Made by a program: the position numbers and the translations under genes. Source: Laccaria trichodermophora (taxonomy: Eukaryota > Basidiomycota > Agaricomycetes > Agaricales > Hydnangiaceae). From it: a stretch of DNA of 64,000 bases. Each line of letters opens with the position of its first letter. The first letter of the stretch is position 1. A model generated the notes under the pieces. The model ran no database searches. It had not been told where the DNA came from and saw only the letters and a list, made by a program, of their open reading frames with translations. Where the stretch lies: the NCBI GenBank assembly GCA_018417955.1, contig JACTVC010000037.1, positions 62,001-126,000 of the forward strand. The letters are read 5' to 3'. Of the stretch, positions 24,905 to 37,153 are shown one piece after another.

Positions 24905-27060
24905 TTAGCAGGCTGACGAAACGTTAACCAGGTGTATAATTTATAGCTGAAGGATATTGACTTAGTCTGAGCTCCATTGCAACCGCATCAATTCTACCAT
25001 CACGTTATGTAAGGGAAAATTAACCTTATCAACTCGTCCGCATCACGCACCGGGTACTCGACCTATTCAAGAAGTTGGGAATTGCAATGGAGATATTTGA
25101 TACAGGGCCGACGCAGCCGAACAATATCTGCATTCTTTACGGGCGTTGAAACTGCGCAGATGTCATGGCTCGTGACTCTTCTTTGAGGTTTTCTGACTCG
25201 GAACACGGCATTTTACCACCACCGTCATTAGTGGTTAGTGGTTTGTAAGTTTTGTTTCTAATCCCCCTTCAGATATCATCAATCTGTCTACATTCAGGTT
25301 CTTCTCAGGTCAGGCCGCTCCCCTGTGCCATCATCATGCCTCCATGTGGCATCTTTTTCAGAAAATTCGAATCCAAATCTGTTGGTTGGTGCCTACGGAA
25401 GTCAGAGCCGGTATTACGTTAATTCAAAATGACAGGATCAGTGCCCACAACGGAGTCAACGCAGTTGAAAGGCGTGATTCTGGGGGTGGGGTTCATTCGA
25501 AGTTCAAATTCCCCCCTTGTGAAGATACTGTCTCCAATTCAGCGCTCTGCTGGATGACACGGAGATGCTGGTTGAAGGTACCAGCGAGCCAACTTCAATA
25601 GATTACTATGACGCTCTTGATTCAATTGGCAATAAGCGACGCACTATCTCAGATTTTCAGGTCATCAAGAAGGAGGACGGGAAACACACTGAAACACACC
25701 TTAAGCACACACTGGTGCACATGTACACAACAAACGATCCTGGCACCCCGAACACCAGGTAGGCATCAACCAGAAATTCTCGAAGCGGGCGTCCTCATGC
25801 ATACCCTGCAAGTTTCCCCAGCCATTGGCAAGACTTGTGACTTCGAGGTGGGTTCGGGGCTACAGCAAGTTGAGGATTTGGACAGTTGGGGCCTGCCGCG
25901 ACCCATCGGCCTACCCAAGCTCAATAACATGGCAGGAGTAATCGGAGCGCGTAAAATTGCGTCTTCTCTAAAAGAAGGGAGACGATGTGCGCGTAACCGG
26001 ACCAACTGACTTCAGTGTGGGAGATTTGTTAGCGTGTATCAGGTGCTACCGAACGATGAAATTTGAAAACTCCAGAGTCCACGCAACCAGACGGGCAGGC
26101 GGATTGAGTGTTCAAGGACAAGGTCCGAGTTAGATGGATGCGCGCCAATGCCTCTCTCGAGCATCGCATCTAATCATACTCCGCAGGTACTGGCCACCTC
26201 GCCCTCAGTCAGGTTGAGTTCTGTTGAGTTTACAGCACCAAACTATACAAAAAGCCACCTTGGGAAGCATTGGGATCGGCCTGACTACATAAAAATAACA
26301 TGAAACATGGAACAACGTCTAGAAGAGTGCCTTACCATTGCGGGTCCGAGAGTTATGTAGTCCGATACGTTGCCCCTGGAAATACTATATGCGACTCCAT
26401 CACATATGACCAAGTAAAAGCACTCACATGCCGCGCATGTACGGTCTCTCAGCACGCAGTTATCCTCGATCTTAACAGTTTTCCGTGGAGAGGCTTTTGA
26501 TGAGCGAGGAAATTCTGTAAGCGTGTATCAGAAAGCAATATATATATAAAATCACACCTGATCTGAGTAAACGCCATTCCTGAACAGGGGAAGACCATTG
26601 GAGAGCAAAGGAGAAACAGAGGGTCGAGTAGAGGTGGTAGTGGGAAAAACAGGTAGAGAGGTGTGGGAAGGGGCGCAACTAATGCCGTAGCTCAAGGGTT
26701 GAAGTTGCCCTATCCGAGGAATGGCAATGTTTGTAGCATTTGAGAAAAGTTTCGGGGACTCACCATCGAGATCGTGTGTAGAGTGGCTAAAGATTTAGGA
26801 TGATATGGGGCGATTCACGGATCAAAAGGACATGGCAGAGTCGCCGCCAGAGGTCCAACGTTAGATGGATTGCTGATGAAGAGCCTCAGCTTCGAAACTG
26901 GGGATAAGATCTCCCGGAAGCTGCACCATGGGCTGCTGCCCCTTGAATTTGTACTCGGAAAGCCTAAACTCAATCGAATTCATGGGGCGAATGCTCTGCG
27001 GAAAAAACCTCAGCGAAGGCGCGAAGGTCAACACGGACATCAAACACACCGGAAGCAACC
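24905..27060. other. Long gene-poor interval
   Basis: No recognised gene. Frames at 25565-26009 (plus) and 26300-27076 (minus) have partly protein-like composition but no motif that I can name. They may be fragments of a decayed gene. Confidence 0.35.
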
Positions 27061-27064
27061 CTTT

Positions 27065-27305
27065 AATGAAGTCCAACCTAGTGCGGCTGGAAGGGAAAAG
27101 CGACGTGATGGTTTTGGAAGTTGATTGCCTTGCCCAGTGGGCGAAGCCTCCGATGAGTTGGCGTTAGACTCGGAGCCATCGAGGGTTCAAATTCCGTGGC
27201 TGATGTGGTGGAAAGTCGTGAGTTGCCATCAACGACGATTCAACGTTCAACGTTCAACGTTCAACGTCAACCACGACCGTGACATCGACAAGCAACCTGC
27301 CACCG
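27065..27305 (+). repeat. Dispersed repeat, copy 2, with (TTCAACG)4 insertion
   Basis: Partner of the block at 4985-5235, with the same order of shared islands. It additionally carries four tandem TTCAACG heptamers at about 27238-27266, absent from copy 1. The core GAGGGTTCAAATTCC looks like a tRNA B box. Confidence 0.6.
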
Positions 27306-27309
27306 TCGA

Positions 27310-28651
27310 ATCACGTGTGACGTCGATACCAAATGGGCCGGCAATGTCCGACCACCCTTCTCCGACTACTTTGTGCAGCGTGCTATGTTCAAAATCAATT
27401 GAAGCTTGTCTAGATGCCTCCAGCCTTGCCGAACCTTTCAAGATTGGACGCTTGCATTCAAGTTATCATGATTTCCCTGGGCGAATACTAGTAGCGAGTC
27501 GCGACTTTCCATCGTCGAGCTCATCTTTCCTCCGCACCACCATAAGTAACCACCACCTCACTCTGCAGGGTTTTCTTACCCCCTTCAATAAGGATAGCAA
27601 GTTTATCCATGATCAAGTCCATCTGATCTTCCACTGGCTCTTGTTCTTGCTCTTCTTCCGCTTTTGCAAAGCTGAACTCGGGCAGAGTAGGGGGGAGAAT
27701 AGCGCAGAGGAGGAGAAGGTGGCGTGTGGTGATGTGGTGTAGGTATGCAGGCGGATGCGGGGTCTCCGGTGGTGTGCGACCAGGTGCTTGGGGGGTGGTA
27801 TCGGTGGTGCTTGGTGTTCATATTCACATTCCAGCCAATAACGCCCCAACACCTTCCCAACTTCCGTTTTGCGAATTAAGGGTGGTTACTGGTGTGTAAT
27901 ATGACCTTGCCGTCGCTATGGTACTTGGAGGCTAGCAAATAAGTCGTCAAGTCAGAAGGTGCAATAAACAAGAATCTACTGTTCTTTAATTTTTCCTTTG
28001 TCTGTTTAAGCGAAGAAACGGTGTGATCCACCATCCACGAATGTGGGTCTGTACGAGGGTGCGCGTGTGGGTAATGCAAGTATGCAGATATGCAGATATC
28101 TGAGCAGGTGTAAATCCTAGTCCAATGTAAAGTGCGAACGTCGAACTCCGGAGCAAGTCAGAACAGCTGCCAAAGCCAAAAATGAAACGTTGTCCTCGAG
28201 CTGCAGGGTTAATAAACCCAACGTTGACCCAATGGGACAAAGATCCTGGAGTGAGTATAAGATAACAGAATCTTTGCAAAGTTCTAATCAGGGAAACGGG
28301 TAGTTGGAGACAGATTGCATTTGAGATTGATTGACGTACAAACCTTGGTTCAGGGAAGAGAACGAAAATAAAAGGGCCATAGCCAATCCAGCACGAGGGA
28401 GCAGAAGAGCTACCTTCTGAGAATAAAAGTTGACGTAAACAACTTCAAAATAGGGTGATTTGTTTAGGATGTTCACTGACGACAAACGTAAACAAGTGTA
28501 AACACTCTCCTCTGCTCGGATTCTTCTTCTTTTTAAAAGCTCACAACATGCAAATCCCTCGTCTCTCTCACCCTGCTATTCACCCCCGTTCTCTCCCTGG
28601 TCACCCCGTAGCCTCATATTTTTCCCTCCCATTTTCTCCTCACCGTACACT
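27310..28651. other. No confident gene
   Basis: Minus-strand frames at 28485-28288 and 28279-27986 contain hydrophobic stretches that could be exons of a small membrane protein, but no ATG start can be assigned. The last 120 bp are CT-rich and probably form the promoter and 5' leader of the dioxygenase gene. Confidence 0.3.
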
Positions 28652-30061
28652 ATGGCTAGCCTTCTCAAACCTCACCGCCAATCTCTTCTCCGTTCCCACA
28701 CCATGCTGCCCCATTTTTTACCATCATCACGTCGTCCATTAACCCATGTTCCTCGTACTTCAGCAATGACAGTGAACTTACCAGCACATTCACTCCGTCC
28801 AAACCAACCCACACCCGCCATCGCTCAACACACCACCTTCACACTTCCCTCCTCCCCATACATAGCACCCACTCCAGAAAACCGCGCCCTCGGCCACCAA
28901 ATGGTCCAAACATGGCGGAAAGACGGCATATTCCAAATCCAATTAACCCCAGACCAGGCCTCCGCCCTCCGCGCTGCCTTCGTCCTCAGTAAATCCTACT
29001 TCAAGCGCCCCCACCACGAAAAAGCGAAACACGTTGATGACCAGAGTTTCAGTGGTTACACTGCCTCAGGCGAAGAGCTCACAGACGGCATTGCAGACTA
29101 TTCAGAGATCTTCACAGTCACCAAAGACCTCGCTCTCTCCGACCCGCGCGTCCAACAAAAGTGGCCATGTCACGGCCCATGCCCATGGCCAGACACCTTG
29201 TACGAATCCGCCATGAAACAACTCATGGCCGTCCTAGGTGACTCTGGCGAGAAGCTCCTCCAGCTTACCGCTCTTGGCCTCAACCTCGCAAACCCCAATG
29301 TATTCACTGACCTCACGGACGACGGGTGGCACCATATGCGAGTCTTACGATTCCCCCAGGCTGACAACACCAATGGCAAGGGCAAGCCAGGCCGTGGGAT
29401 CGGTGCGCATACGGATTATGGGCTCCTGGTCATTGCTGGACAAGATGACGTCGGCGGCCTGTTCGTCCGTCCGCCAACGGATGGTGAGACGTCAAGGAAC
29501 TGGGAGAAGTACTCAGGGGGACTCAAGGAGGACCAGCAGGAGAGCTGGTCATTTGTTCCTCCAGTTGAGAACGTTCTCACCGTTTTCCCAGGTAAATGCC
29601 CCTTACATAGCAGCGAACATTGAAGTTCTGACTTTCACTGTTTTATTGTAGGCGACATGATGCAATACATGACAAACGACTACCTTCCTTCCACACCACA
29701 CAAAGTTGTCCTCAACACTCACGAGCGGTACGCTTTTGCATACTTCCACGAGCCCAACTTTTCCTCTGTCGTCCAGCCCCTCCCGGAGTGTAGCCGTGAC
29801 CAGGGCAAAGAGGTTAAGGATAAGGGCATCCACTACGGCACACACTTCACAGAAATGTTCATGCGCAACTACCCTGAACGCGTCACGGCGAAACGCATGA
29901 AAGCAGAGAACCGCTTGGATATTTTGGGCAACCCTTTGCTTAGACGCCATGAAAAGACTACTGCCGCGTCCAATTCTACTTCGACCCCAACGTTCCCTAT
30001 AACGTCGGCTATCCCTCCGACCGCTGCTCGTCACGCCCACGACGCAGCCAGCAGCGTATAG
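28652..30061 (+). CDS. Ethylene-forming enzyme (EFE)-like 2-oxoglutarate/Fe(II) dioxygenase
   Basis: Two exons, 28652..29591 and 29652..30061, with one 60 bp intron, giving 449 residues. It resembles the EFE of Pseudomonas syringae over nearly its whole length. Known EFE turns 2-oxoglutarate into ethylene and CO2 and, in a side reaction, hydroxylates L-arginine. Visible here: DGIFQI, SGYTASGEELT (residues 135-144), EIFTV, WPCHGPCPWP, GWHHMRVLRFP, the iron ligands H253 and D255 in HTDYG, DVGGL, VFPGD at the splice junction, H330 in STPHK, R339 in HERYAFAYFHEPNF, and HFTEMFMRNYPER. Counterparts of the recalled EFE arginine-site residues E84, T86, R171, Y192, R316 and Y318 are E142, T144, R230, Y256, R385 and Y387. 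The first 40-60 residues are extra; they are basic and Ser-rich and could be a targeting sequence or untranslated if translation starts at Met 39 (28766). A Ser/Thr/Pro-rich tail is also extra. Confidence 0.9.
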
Positions 30062-31005
30062 AGAAGTGATCTATAACATTGTTATCTCTCTTCTTCCCTG
30101 GGCCCCCCCTTTTATTATTTCTTCAGTTCACTTTCCCTCTCCCGCCAGATCTGGGGACCATACAGTAAACGAAGAACACAACGGAAGCTTATACTAGGTT
30201 AATACTAATAGATAAAACAACCTATACTTAGTGACTACGATCCTTATTCAATTGTCTCTGGCCTTTCCTATCTAAATCTCCCACTGCAGTTCCTCTATTT
30301 CCCTTACCCGTCCATCCACTTGTCCCACCTTACTCTATTCAGATTGATAACCGTATACAAACTAGCTATAGCACTGGCAGCGGAGGCTCGTGACTGGATT
30401 GGATGGATGACAGACGCGCTTGGTAAACGTCGAATCCGCTCGTTATATATACATACATTGTATCTTGTTCGTCTTTTTTTGTGTGATTTCCTCTGTAATC
30501 CTAGTGGTCGAGGGGTGTAGTAGTGTAACATTATTAGCGAGCAGGATTTGGCAAAAACTCTCGTATTGTGGGGTGCTCTCGGCGAAGACGTTGTGAAGAC
30601 GGCGATCATATGAATCGCCATGGTGAAAAGGGATCTCCAGGCACGTCGAGCGTCGGAGATAAGCTCGGTTGAAACGTGCGTGACTGTTCCTGATTTCATA
30701 GATCTCGGTACCTGACTGCCGCTTGGTGACGATAATGTTCAAAAATGGATCTCTCTTGCGAGATAATTGGTATAAGTACTGTTGCTGCTGCTGTACCTGG
30801 CATTAATAATCCAATCTCTCATCTCTAGAATCGTGTGAATGCTCGTCCAAACCACTGACGACCCACTCGACGAGGTACTCAACTTGCCGCCTTCGGACGA
30901 GTCTCCAGAACACCGCGCTATAAGGCTGCAGAATCAAGCAGAAGCAAAGAGCGTTAGCTTGGCTATTGATGCGTGGACACAAAAGTGTTATCAGTATGAT
31001 CACAA
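30062..31005. other. Intergenic, nothing recognised
   Basis: AT-rich sequence after the dioxygenase stop codon, with no recognised gene on either strand. Confidence 0.4.
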
Positions 31006-33990
31006 TCACATACAAGCCCACTGCATGCCTGTCGGCATCAAGAATGCCCCACCACCACTGGGATTCAACGTCCCATTCATCGTCTGGGTGAGAGCTCGCT
31101 TCTTGTCGTCCCACGCCTTGAGCGCCCTCAGGAGCTGCAGGATCTTGACCCTCTTTCCTTGTCGGATATCGTTGATACTCACGCTCCCCATCGGCACGTC
31201 ATTGTCGAGCAAAAAGTCGAATAGATGAAAGAGGCCGTCGAGCTTGTCGTCCGTGGGACCAACTGGGAAAGCAGAATCAGGAACGGGGGGCAAAGACGGC
31301 CTGCCTTTGATAGATTCTGCAAGGCGCAGAAGCGCAAGACCACCAAAGAAAGAAACGGTGGGGTCCTCGACTTGTAGAGAAGCAGAGAGATGGGAGTTGG
31401 CCCATTCCACCAAGGCGTTACTAGCTTGGCTGAGCTGCTTCAACAAGAAAATGAGCACAATCATGTATATGACGGCCAATAACACGCACCGCTGAGCGTA
31501 CAGAATTGGCTTTACGCATCTCCCTCGACGATATCGAGGGAGCAGAGTTTGGGGACTTTGGGACAGTTTCATTGTTTTCTGTAGCCGTATGGTCAGTAAA
31601 GAAAAAATACAAGTGAGTTTGGCCCCTACCCATGTGAGAAGAAAGCCCCATAAGTACACGAGCGTCACGACTTGACAGCTGGTTGAGATTTTCACGTCGG
31701 AGTGCTTTTTGAGTAGCATCGCGAGCAGTTGGAGATGGCGGGCGTGGAGCGGGATTCATGGCTTGTGCGACAACCAGAGGAATCGTTGGGATCTTGCACG
31801 ATGAACTGACTGGTTCTATAGAATGAATAAAGTCAACAAAATTAACGAAGGATCAGTGAAACAACACACTCGCGTAATTTCGACTGATTGTAGCCTTCAT
31901 GATCGCCTTCATCCACTCGCGAATGATAGACTTCTCATCAGAACTGAAGAAATGCGGTTTGTCTGTGTGATGGTCAATTCTAAATCCATAACGACCAGGA
32001 TCCGAAATCTCGTCCACGGTCACTTTGTAATCAATAATGTCGAGGTATCCCTTGAGCCGAGTTTCCTAAAACACAAAATCAGCTCAACTCCATCTAAGAA
32101 GTGAACGTCAAGGACACCCACCGAAACACTAGAACTCTTCAACCAATACAAATGCCGACCCTTCAACACAAAATGCCGCAATTTCCACGAATTATACCGA
32201 TCGCTCTTCTTGCGCATCCACCCAACGTGATCAGACTCTCCAATCTGCCCAAGAATACTCTGCCCCTGCGTAACACCGCCGCCAACTCGAATCAAACTCT
32301 TTCCGCCCTTTCTACTCGTCCCACTGAATGGCACTGCGAACAAGCTCAAACTGTCACTAGGTCTGCCGCCATTTGTGCTCTTTCGCACGCGAGCTTGCTT
32401 TACTGACCCGTTTGTCAAGGAGGTAGTGTCTTTATCCTCATGGCTATGAGTAGGCTCTCCTGGTGAAGAGATACCATCGGAGTCCTTGGATGATGAATGG
32501 CCACCAGATGTAGTCGAGTCGCTCGAGCGACCAACTAGGTGCTGACGCATGCTCTGTGGAGGAACAACTTCTCCCTACAATAAAATAAAGAAGCAATTTC
32601 AAATGAAGATAACGCTAGAAGCACAAACCTCACTCACACGCCCACAATCCTCATCTTCATTTTGTTCAGGCTGCAAAATGATTTTCTCCTTCAACGCACC
32701 ATCACTAGGCGAAAGCGTCAACTGTGACAGACGGCCCTTCTTCAAACCACCATCAGCATTAGCAAAAACTACTTCAACCACAGGATGATTTAAAAAAAAC
32801 GCAACATACCGTTCCCTTGCCCTGAAAGTCTTCAGAAGTTAACGCAGTTCCCAATCCCAGCAGGACATTCTCATCCACAACAGGCGGAGTCTCAAGCCCA
32901 TTCTGCCAGTATATATCACCAGAGGACGACACACCCCCAGCAATAGGCTCAAAGTGCCCCGGCCTACCAAGGCTGAATTGGGGTAGCATCCCAGCGCCAT
33001 ACCCAATCGGGTACCCAAGCGATCTCTTAGACTGTACGCTCTGAGAGTAATCATGCCCCGACGTCCCCGCGGAGGAATAGTGAGAGCGACTTCGGCTTTG
33101 TGTTCTGGAATGTACGCGTGGTGGAGTGGAGGGAGGCGGCATCTCCGTCATTGGATGGTCAGAGTAGACTATGGATGGGGGTCGATGCAGGTCAGTTATG
33201 GCGTTTGCGATACGAATGCGTTTCCCAAACGCCATTACTCCGACCTCAGTTTTGAGTAAGTCGACGTCCAGTTTGAGGAGAATGTCGCCTGTTATTTCTT
33301 GTTCTATAATTGACCCGTCTGTATGAGATATCGTGGTATATTGTGGATAAGTGGGGCTCACCGATGAATTTGTCACAGATTGCTTGGTCAAATTCTTTAC
33401 CTTTCAACCACTCCACGACTTCTTCGACTGTCCACTCGCTAGGGTCCTTCACAGTCGGTGCATCGCTCGAGAACGAGGACATAACGCTGTTGTGTTTTGA
33501 TAACAAGGCAGTTGGGTCCGTTGCTGCTGGAGAGGGTAGCCCAAATAATCGCAACTCACGAAGGCTACTGGGTTTTTGCTTAGCCGGTGAGAATGGGATG
33601 GGTGTAATAGCGAACTGTTCCCTCACAGCCGATAGTAACCTGGCAGGAGAGGTGATCTTTTCGTCCAAAAGAGGTGGCAAATTCGATGGAGGAGGCGACT
33701 GGAAGCTGGGGAATGATGCCTTTGTAGCGGTTTGCGCCTCCAACTCGTCCTTCTCTTGCAGATGGTCCCAGGATAAATGAGTGATCGTCGTAGCCACGTC
33801 CATCGACAAATCCTGGGAATGACCACCCTTGCTATTCTCGACCCCCTCGTCCCCTTCCAGGATGTAAGGATTTTCCCTCTGAAACTTGATTGACCGGGAT
33901 GTAAAGTCCATCCGATCGAAAGGGCCCCCTTCGTCGTCGCTCTCGTCGCTGGTATTGGAATTTTGGTAAGTTGAAAAGGGATACGCAGCC
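31006..33990 (-). CDS. Boi1-like SAM / PH / CH domain protein, 5' end unresolved
   Basis: A minus-strand multi-exon gene. Domains in order: an acidic, Pro-rich N-terminal part (about 33990-33480); a SAM domain split by an intron (WTVEEVVEWLKGKEFDQAICDKFI, then EITGDILLKLDVDLLKTEVG and FGKRIRIANAI); a long Ser/Pro-rich linker; a PH domain (VGWMRKKSDRYNSWKLRHFVLKGRHLYWLKS, continued after an intron by LKGYLDIIDYKVTVDE and ending SIIREWMKAI); and a C-terminal calponin-homology domain (NALVEWANSHLS to ILQLLRALKAWDDKKR). Yeast Boi1/Boi2, with SH3-SAM-PH, act in polarised growth and exocytosis at bud sites; the CH domain is an addition seen in filamentous basidiomycetes. I cannot find the SH3 domain or a convincing start exon. 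The open frame extends upstream to 34370, but that part overlaps a local repeat. Stop codon TGA is at 31008-31006. Confidence 0.78.
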
Positions 33991-34119
33991 CTAAAAAAAA
34001 TTGATGCGACCATGGGTCGTATGTCTTTCTCCATTGAACAATGTGATTCGTTTGTCCGAGATGATGCGAGATGATCAGGCATTTGTATTTCAGAGGCCGG
34101 GCAAAGATAAACCCCGTCT

Positions 34120-36600
34120 TTGGGTCCTGTTAGGGTCAGAATAATGCGGACTTGCCTCGGGACACCGTCGACGGTTGTCGTCGCTCGTCGTAATGTGCAC
34201 ATCAGTACGTCATTTGTCCAAAACGGGCGATTGTACTTCAATTGCCAATGTTTGGAATGGGGGGTACTGCCCAACAAGGTAGCAACGTTTTTCGCCTTGT
34301 CCCTCCTCCCCTTCGTGCAGCCTTTCTCGAAGCCTGTATCCTGCTCTGGTACGTTGAAAGTGCTTACCACTCACATGTCGTTTAACCCCGCATTCTTCAA
34401 GGTGACGACGTCTGTTTCCGTATTCGTTCATAACTTGCCCGGGTTTCGAATGCCCTATCTCTCCTCTTTCCGCAGAGAGCCTCGAACGCTAGCCCTCCAG
34501 TCCCACTCGAATGCGATGAACATCTCAGTCTATAATCTCTTTGGGAGACCTCATAAGCATCTCTCGCAGAAAAAGAGGGACGCGAGTTACTTAGGGGGAT
34601 CCGGTGTCATTTGAGAAGAAGCAGGGGAGTTTAACGTTTAGCAAGAGAACTGGTACGTTGAAAAGTGTTTTGTCAATTGCACATGTCGGTTAAGCCCGCT
34701 TCTTCCAAAGTCCGTCTGTTTCCGTGCTTTGATTATCTGGCTGGAGTACGATTTCCATTTATGTCCCGACGTTGCCCAATCGGTAACTGCTACCCATCTC
34801 CAGCCTTGTTGAAGCTCCCACTTCAGGCTCCCACTACTAGATTCACTCGCATGGAATCAACTTGGCCTTCACCCACCTCACTCACTCACTCATCGACCTA
34901 GCATTTGCGCGGTGCAAAGCTATCACGTTGTGAATCTTTCGACTGGATAATAGGAAGAAGACGGCCGATGCTGGTCGAGAAGAAGAGGGGAGAGATTGGT
35001 GAAGACAAAAGGATTGCGGCGAAAGGATGATCGTGAGGGCGGTGATATGACAGAGGAAGAAGCGCATGCACTAGTCTCCGGAACGACACGTCGTACTGGC
35101 GGCTTACCTCAACCTCCTCCACGCCATCTTTAGTTCGAGACCTCAAAATATCAAAACTCTATCCATTCTCATCTAACCCAACATCTCGTCTCACCCTGGT
35201 ACGCTCAAGTCGTAACTCGTCCTTGGGCATTCAACCTCGTTCCTCTCTCAACTGCCTCAATTTTATGCTGCCTCTTCCTCGTTCGGTATTCCCAGCGGCG
35301 GTTGAATTTACAGCGACTGGTCAGGCGATCATGGGACTGGACCATCGTGAGACAAGAGTTGCATATCAGCTTCCCATACTTATGGACTCAGTCCGCAATC
35401 TACGCCTCAAGGGGAAGCTCTACAACGGTCGACAGCGAGTTTAGCTTCAGACCGCATGAACTCCTTTCTGAGGGTTTACGGTACGTCTGTCTATGATCGT
35501 CTACCAGTTTTTAACCAGCGTACCCTACTTAGCCTTCAACTACTGAACCTGAAGCGGATGACCTTGATAGTAAACGTGGTCCTCCTCCTTCCGCAGAGAA
35601 CCTCGAACGCCGGCCCTCCACTCCCACCTGAATGCGATGAACAACTCTGTTCATAGTCTTGTTGCGCCTCATACACATCTCTCGCAGAAGAAGAGGGACG
35701 CGAGTCCTGGTGGACGAGCTGAAGGAGGAGAATGCGGTTGAGTCAGTACCCGCCCATGACGGTGGTGGCGCTTTCCCTTTCACCCAACGTATTCTACCCT
35801 TCCCTGAACCTAGTGTTTCATTCTGGTGCGCCGAAAGTGGCTTTCCAAACGCCAAGTTGTGACATCCTCCGAAAGCCCGCAATGCTGAAGCATGTCTGCC
35901 ATCCTCGTCATCATGCCCCGAAGCCAAGCTCCCTGCGACAAAGCCATCAAATGGCAGTCGAAGACAAGTTGTTGCTAAGATGATGACGGTCGAGAGCAAG
36001 GTTGGCATTGATCAAAAAAAATCAGTGTCGCTCAACGTTTGTCTTTAACCATCACCACCACCGTTCATAAGTCGAGAATCGTAGCAACGACTAGGCGGAT
36101 CGAGTTCCGCAAGGAGGTATGTATCTGGTTTCTCTGACGTCAAGAATCAAGTTGACCTTTATGTTGAAATAGACCAGCAACGACTTAGCGCCTAGAGTCC
36201 ACGCAAAATATCAAAAATCAGCGTGTGTGATCACTCTGAAGACGCCATGAGTTCAGAAAGAATAATGAAGGATATGAGGGATATTGTGAAGGTGCGTAGT
36301 CCTCAGCCCATCCTCGCCAACTTGAACTAATAATTCTTATTGAAGGTGCTGATTCGACATACATGGCATCGTAGTTCTTGACGCCTCCTAGGACTTTGTG
36401 ACATTTGTCCCTCGTCATTGGCGAACTTTGCGCCCGTAACATCGAACAACCAGCGACGCTTTTCGCCCTTCGTGCAGCCTTTCTCGGAGCCGGTATTCCA
36501 CTTGTTATGTTGACTGCGTTTACCACTCAGAAGTCGTTTGACCCCGTTTTTCTCTAAGGACTGATGGGGATTGACGCCGTCTGTTTTGCTGCACGGCCGA
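34120..36600. repeat. Cluster of diverged repeats upstream of the SAM-PH-CH gene
   Basis: Block R1, centred on GTTGA..GTG.TTACCACTCA.(A)TGTCGTTTAACCCCG..TTCTTCAA, occurs at about 34345-34425 and 36505-36585, with a shorter copy at 34650-34725. In the first and second copies it is preceded by CCTTCGTGCAGCCTTTCTCG.AGCC. Block R2, containing CCTCGAACGC..GCCCTCCA.TCCCAC and CTCTCGCAGAA.AAGAGGGACGCGAGT, occurs at 34484-34590 and 35590-35710. All copies have the same orientation. No clear protein family was identified. Confidence 0.7.
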
Positions 36601-37153
36601 TGTGTGGAGCAAGAGTGGGTCTGATCTACGACACAGTCTCGTTTTTCCCCTTTTGGGGAGTGTGACGATCTATACTTATCCTCGCCGCAAAGCGATAGAT
36701 CCCGAGATAGTCAGAAAGACCTGGGATGGAGTGCCCCACGATGAGCAGGGGCTGCCAGATAACTGGATCTCTGAGTCCGGGGTTTTGGTGGGTATGAGAG
36801 CGGAGCGTCCTCCTGGGCGCAACCGATAGCTTCGGCTGCGGCCGCTCTGACCACACTTCTGAGAAAGCGTGTGTACCCGCATTTTCGCAATCAAACTTTC
36901 CGTTGTCAAAGTTGCGAGTGATCGCACTTGCTTCAGTCTACTTCTCGCGACTAAAAGTACCCTAATGGCAACCACTGACTGCGCCTCTTGGCCAAGCTCA
37001 AGGGCGGGCTTGTGATGTGCCGTTGATCAGATTTAGGGCGAAGCTTGGCACTCCCACTGCAGGCACGAACTTATTGGTCCCTCAGCCCCCAAAACCTGGT
37101 TGCAATTGAGAGTGCCGCAGCACGGTTCTTTCCCTCCCTTCTGTCATATCGAT
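36601..37153. other. Intergenic upstream of the DOMON-b561 gene
   Basis: No gene recognised. A TCTTTCTC pyrimidine stretch lies just before the start codon region at 37154. Confidence 0.4.

Noticed and set aside
26861..27076. Minus-strand frame with a hydrophobic N-terminus, considered as a peroxidase or secreted protein fragment
   Set aside because: No cysteine pattern or peroxidase motif could be matched, and no neighbouring exon continues it.
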